This document shows, in pieces, positions 63,499 to 64,000 of a stretch of DNA of 64,000 bases. The notes beneath the pieces are model-generated. The model had not been told where the DNA came from and made no database searches. It saw only the letters and a program-made list of their open reading frames with translations. This DNA is from CBDFKJ01 sp965248805 (lineage in GTDB: Bacteria; Pseudomonadota; Alphaproteobacteria; UBA6615): the NCBI GenBank assembly GCA_965248805.1, contig CBDFKJ010000007.1:496001-560000 (forward strand), in the 5' to 3' direction. Each line of letters begins with the position of its first letter. Positions within the stretch are counted from its first letter, which is position 1. The position numbers and the translations under genes are program-made.

Positions 63499-63898
63499 CC
63501 GATCCCTCCATCAGCTCGAAGTGCGGCAGGTCGCGGAACCGCTCATCGGTCTCCGCGTAGTCGCGGTCCCAGTCGCCGCCCCAGCGCAAGCGCACGTCCA
63601 TGGCTGCGGCAACACCCAGGACGTATCCGGCAAGCAGACGGAAACGGTTCCTGTCGTCCCAGTCGATGGGCCACGGCGCGATGTCCACGGCCACGGACGG
63701 CGATGTGTTGTGCTTCGAGCGCGGCCACGGCGCCTTGCTTCGGCCCTCGGCGACCGCGCGGTCCTGCGCGTCACGGCCGCGGTGACCGCACAGAACGGTG
63801 AAGTCTGGTCCGTCCTCGATGGCCTTGGACAGCACCCGCCGCAGATCCGGGTGGCAGGTGCGCAGCCGGGTGAGGCTGGTCTCTCCCAACGTCGGCAT
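63491..63898 (-). CDS. Phage endolysin, M15-type peptidase
   Basis: A 135-aa peptidase. LTRLRTCHPDLRRVLSKAIE opens the domain; the zinc ligands are in SKHNTSPSVAVDIAPWPIDW (HxxxxxxxD) and the C-terminal DLPHFEL. YVLGVAAAMDVRLRWGGDWD lies between them. It cleaves peptidoglycan stem peptides (L-alanyl-D-glutamate or D-Ala-D-Ala type). The start is the ATG of MPTLGETSLTRL, with GGAGGGTG upstream; the longer frame is a shadow of the upstream gene. Confidence 0.85.
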   Translation of the reverse strand: MPTLGETSLTRLRTCHPDLRRVLSKAIEDGPDFTVLCGHRGRDAQDRAVAEGRSKAPWPRSKHNTSPSVAVDIAPWPIDWDDRNRFRLLAGYVLGVAAAMDVRLRWGGDWDRDYAETDERFRDLPHFELMEGSDV

Positions 63899-63900
63899 GA

Positions 63901-64000
63901 TCACCCTCCAAGCAGCGCCGGCCAGAACGATTTGCTCACCACCGCAAGCATCCCGCCCAACAGGACACACAGCAGCCACAGATTGCGCTTGCCGTGTGCC
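63901..64000 (-). CDS. Partial small membrane protein of the phage lysis operon
   Basis: Only the last 32 codons are in the window: GKRNLWLLCVLLGGMLAVVS and KSFWPALLGG-stop. One hydrophobic helix precedes the stop, which overlaps the ribosome-binding site of the endolysin gene (GGAGGGTGATCATG). It is probably a spanin-, holin- or lysis-related small protein. The start lies beyond the right edge. Confidence 0.6.
   Translation of the reverse strand, partial: AHGKRNLWLLCVLLGGMLAVVSKSFWPALLGG

Overview
The window reads as a high-GC alphaproteobacterial chromosome, most like a free-living or formerly free-living Rhodospirillales-type lineage. Grounds: an imuA-imuB-dnaE2 mutagenesis cassette behind direct-repeat LexA boxes (GAAC-N7-GAAC), an NDUFS4-type complex I accessory subunit, DUF2336, DUF3750 and DUF1344 proteins, and a LigA-type protocatechuate 4,5-dioxygenase subunit. 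The assignment is inference from gene content; no rRNA or ribosomal protein gene is present.

The dominant feature is insertion-sequence load and decay. By my tally about one third of the 64 kb is IS DNA: a CTAG-targeting IS630 (five near full-length copies, one 333-bp internally deleted derivative, one 59-bp end fragment), a 1290-bp IS5-family element (three copies with ANNT target duplications), two IS1182-like families (one intact copy, one degenerate, one deletion derivative, one hybrid), two IS427-like IS5 elements, one IS21, one IS1595 and a remnant of a second IS630 type. Many host genes are interrupted or frameshifted: ligA, a TPR-tailed cyclase-like gene, hicB, a tyrosine integrase, an ABC substrate-binding protein, a phage terminase, a CaiB-type CoA-transferase and its SDR neighbour, an MFS transporter, and a DUF2336 gene. 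Several interrupted genes can be rejoined to the base, which fixes the IS ends and target duplications.

Layout. 1-8.7 kb: decayed ligA, integrase and phage scraps under IS elements. 8.8-14.3 kb: an intact trio of NosR-like flavoprotein/polyferredoxin, DUF1800 and Tat-exported DUF1501, closed by a strong terminator. 14.3-24.7 kb: IS island containing hicB, an IS21, and tRNA-Cys flanked by integrase remnants on both sides. 24.8-31.2 kb: DUF3750, IS1595, small exported proteins, IS630, a truncated terminase. 31.2-40.3 kb: Bcr/CflA exporter, OmpA-like envelope protein, two histidine kinases, DUF2336, a broken MFS gene. 40.3-48.2 kb: a soluble reductive-dehalogenase-like protein with a duplicated catalytic fold, divergent from the SOS cassette imuA-imuB-dnaE2 and sharing its LexA-box promoter region. 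48.2-55.1 kb: CopD-like protein, a small sorting-signal-like membrane protein, a decayed SDR-CaiB pair, AEC transporter, ureidoglycolate lyase, a coiled-coil membrane protein. 55.2-58.7 kb: tandem IS630 pair and scrambled phage terminase genes. 58.8-64 kb: metC, hisI, SEL1 protein, peroxiredoxin, tRNA-Arg, NDUFS4, tRNA-Pro, and a phage lysis module running off the end.

The most promising biology is the SOS-adjacent duplicated reductive-dehalogenase-like protein, the nosZ-less NosR/DUF1800/DUF1501 trio, and the IS630 that borrows its transposase stop codon from its CTAG target.
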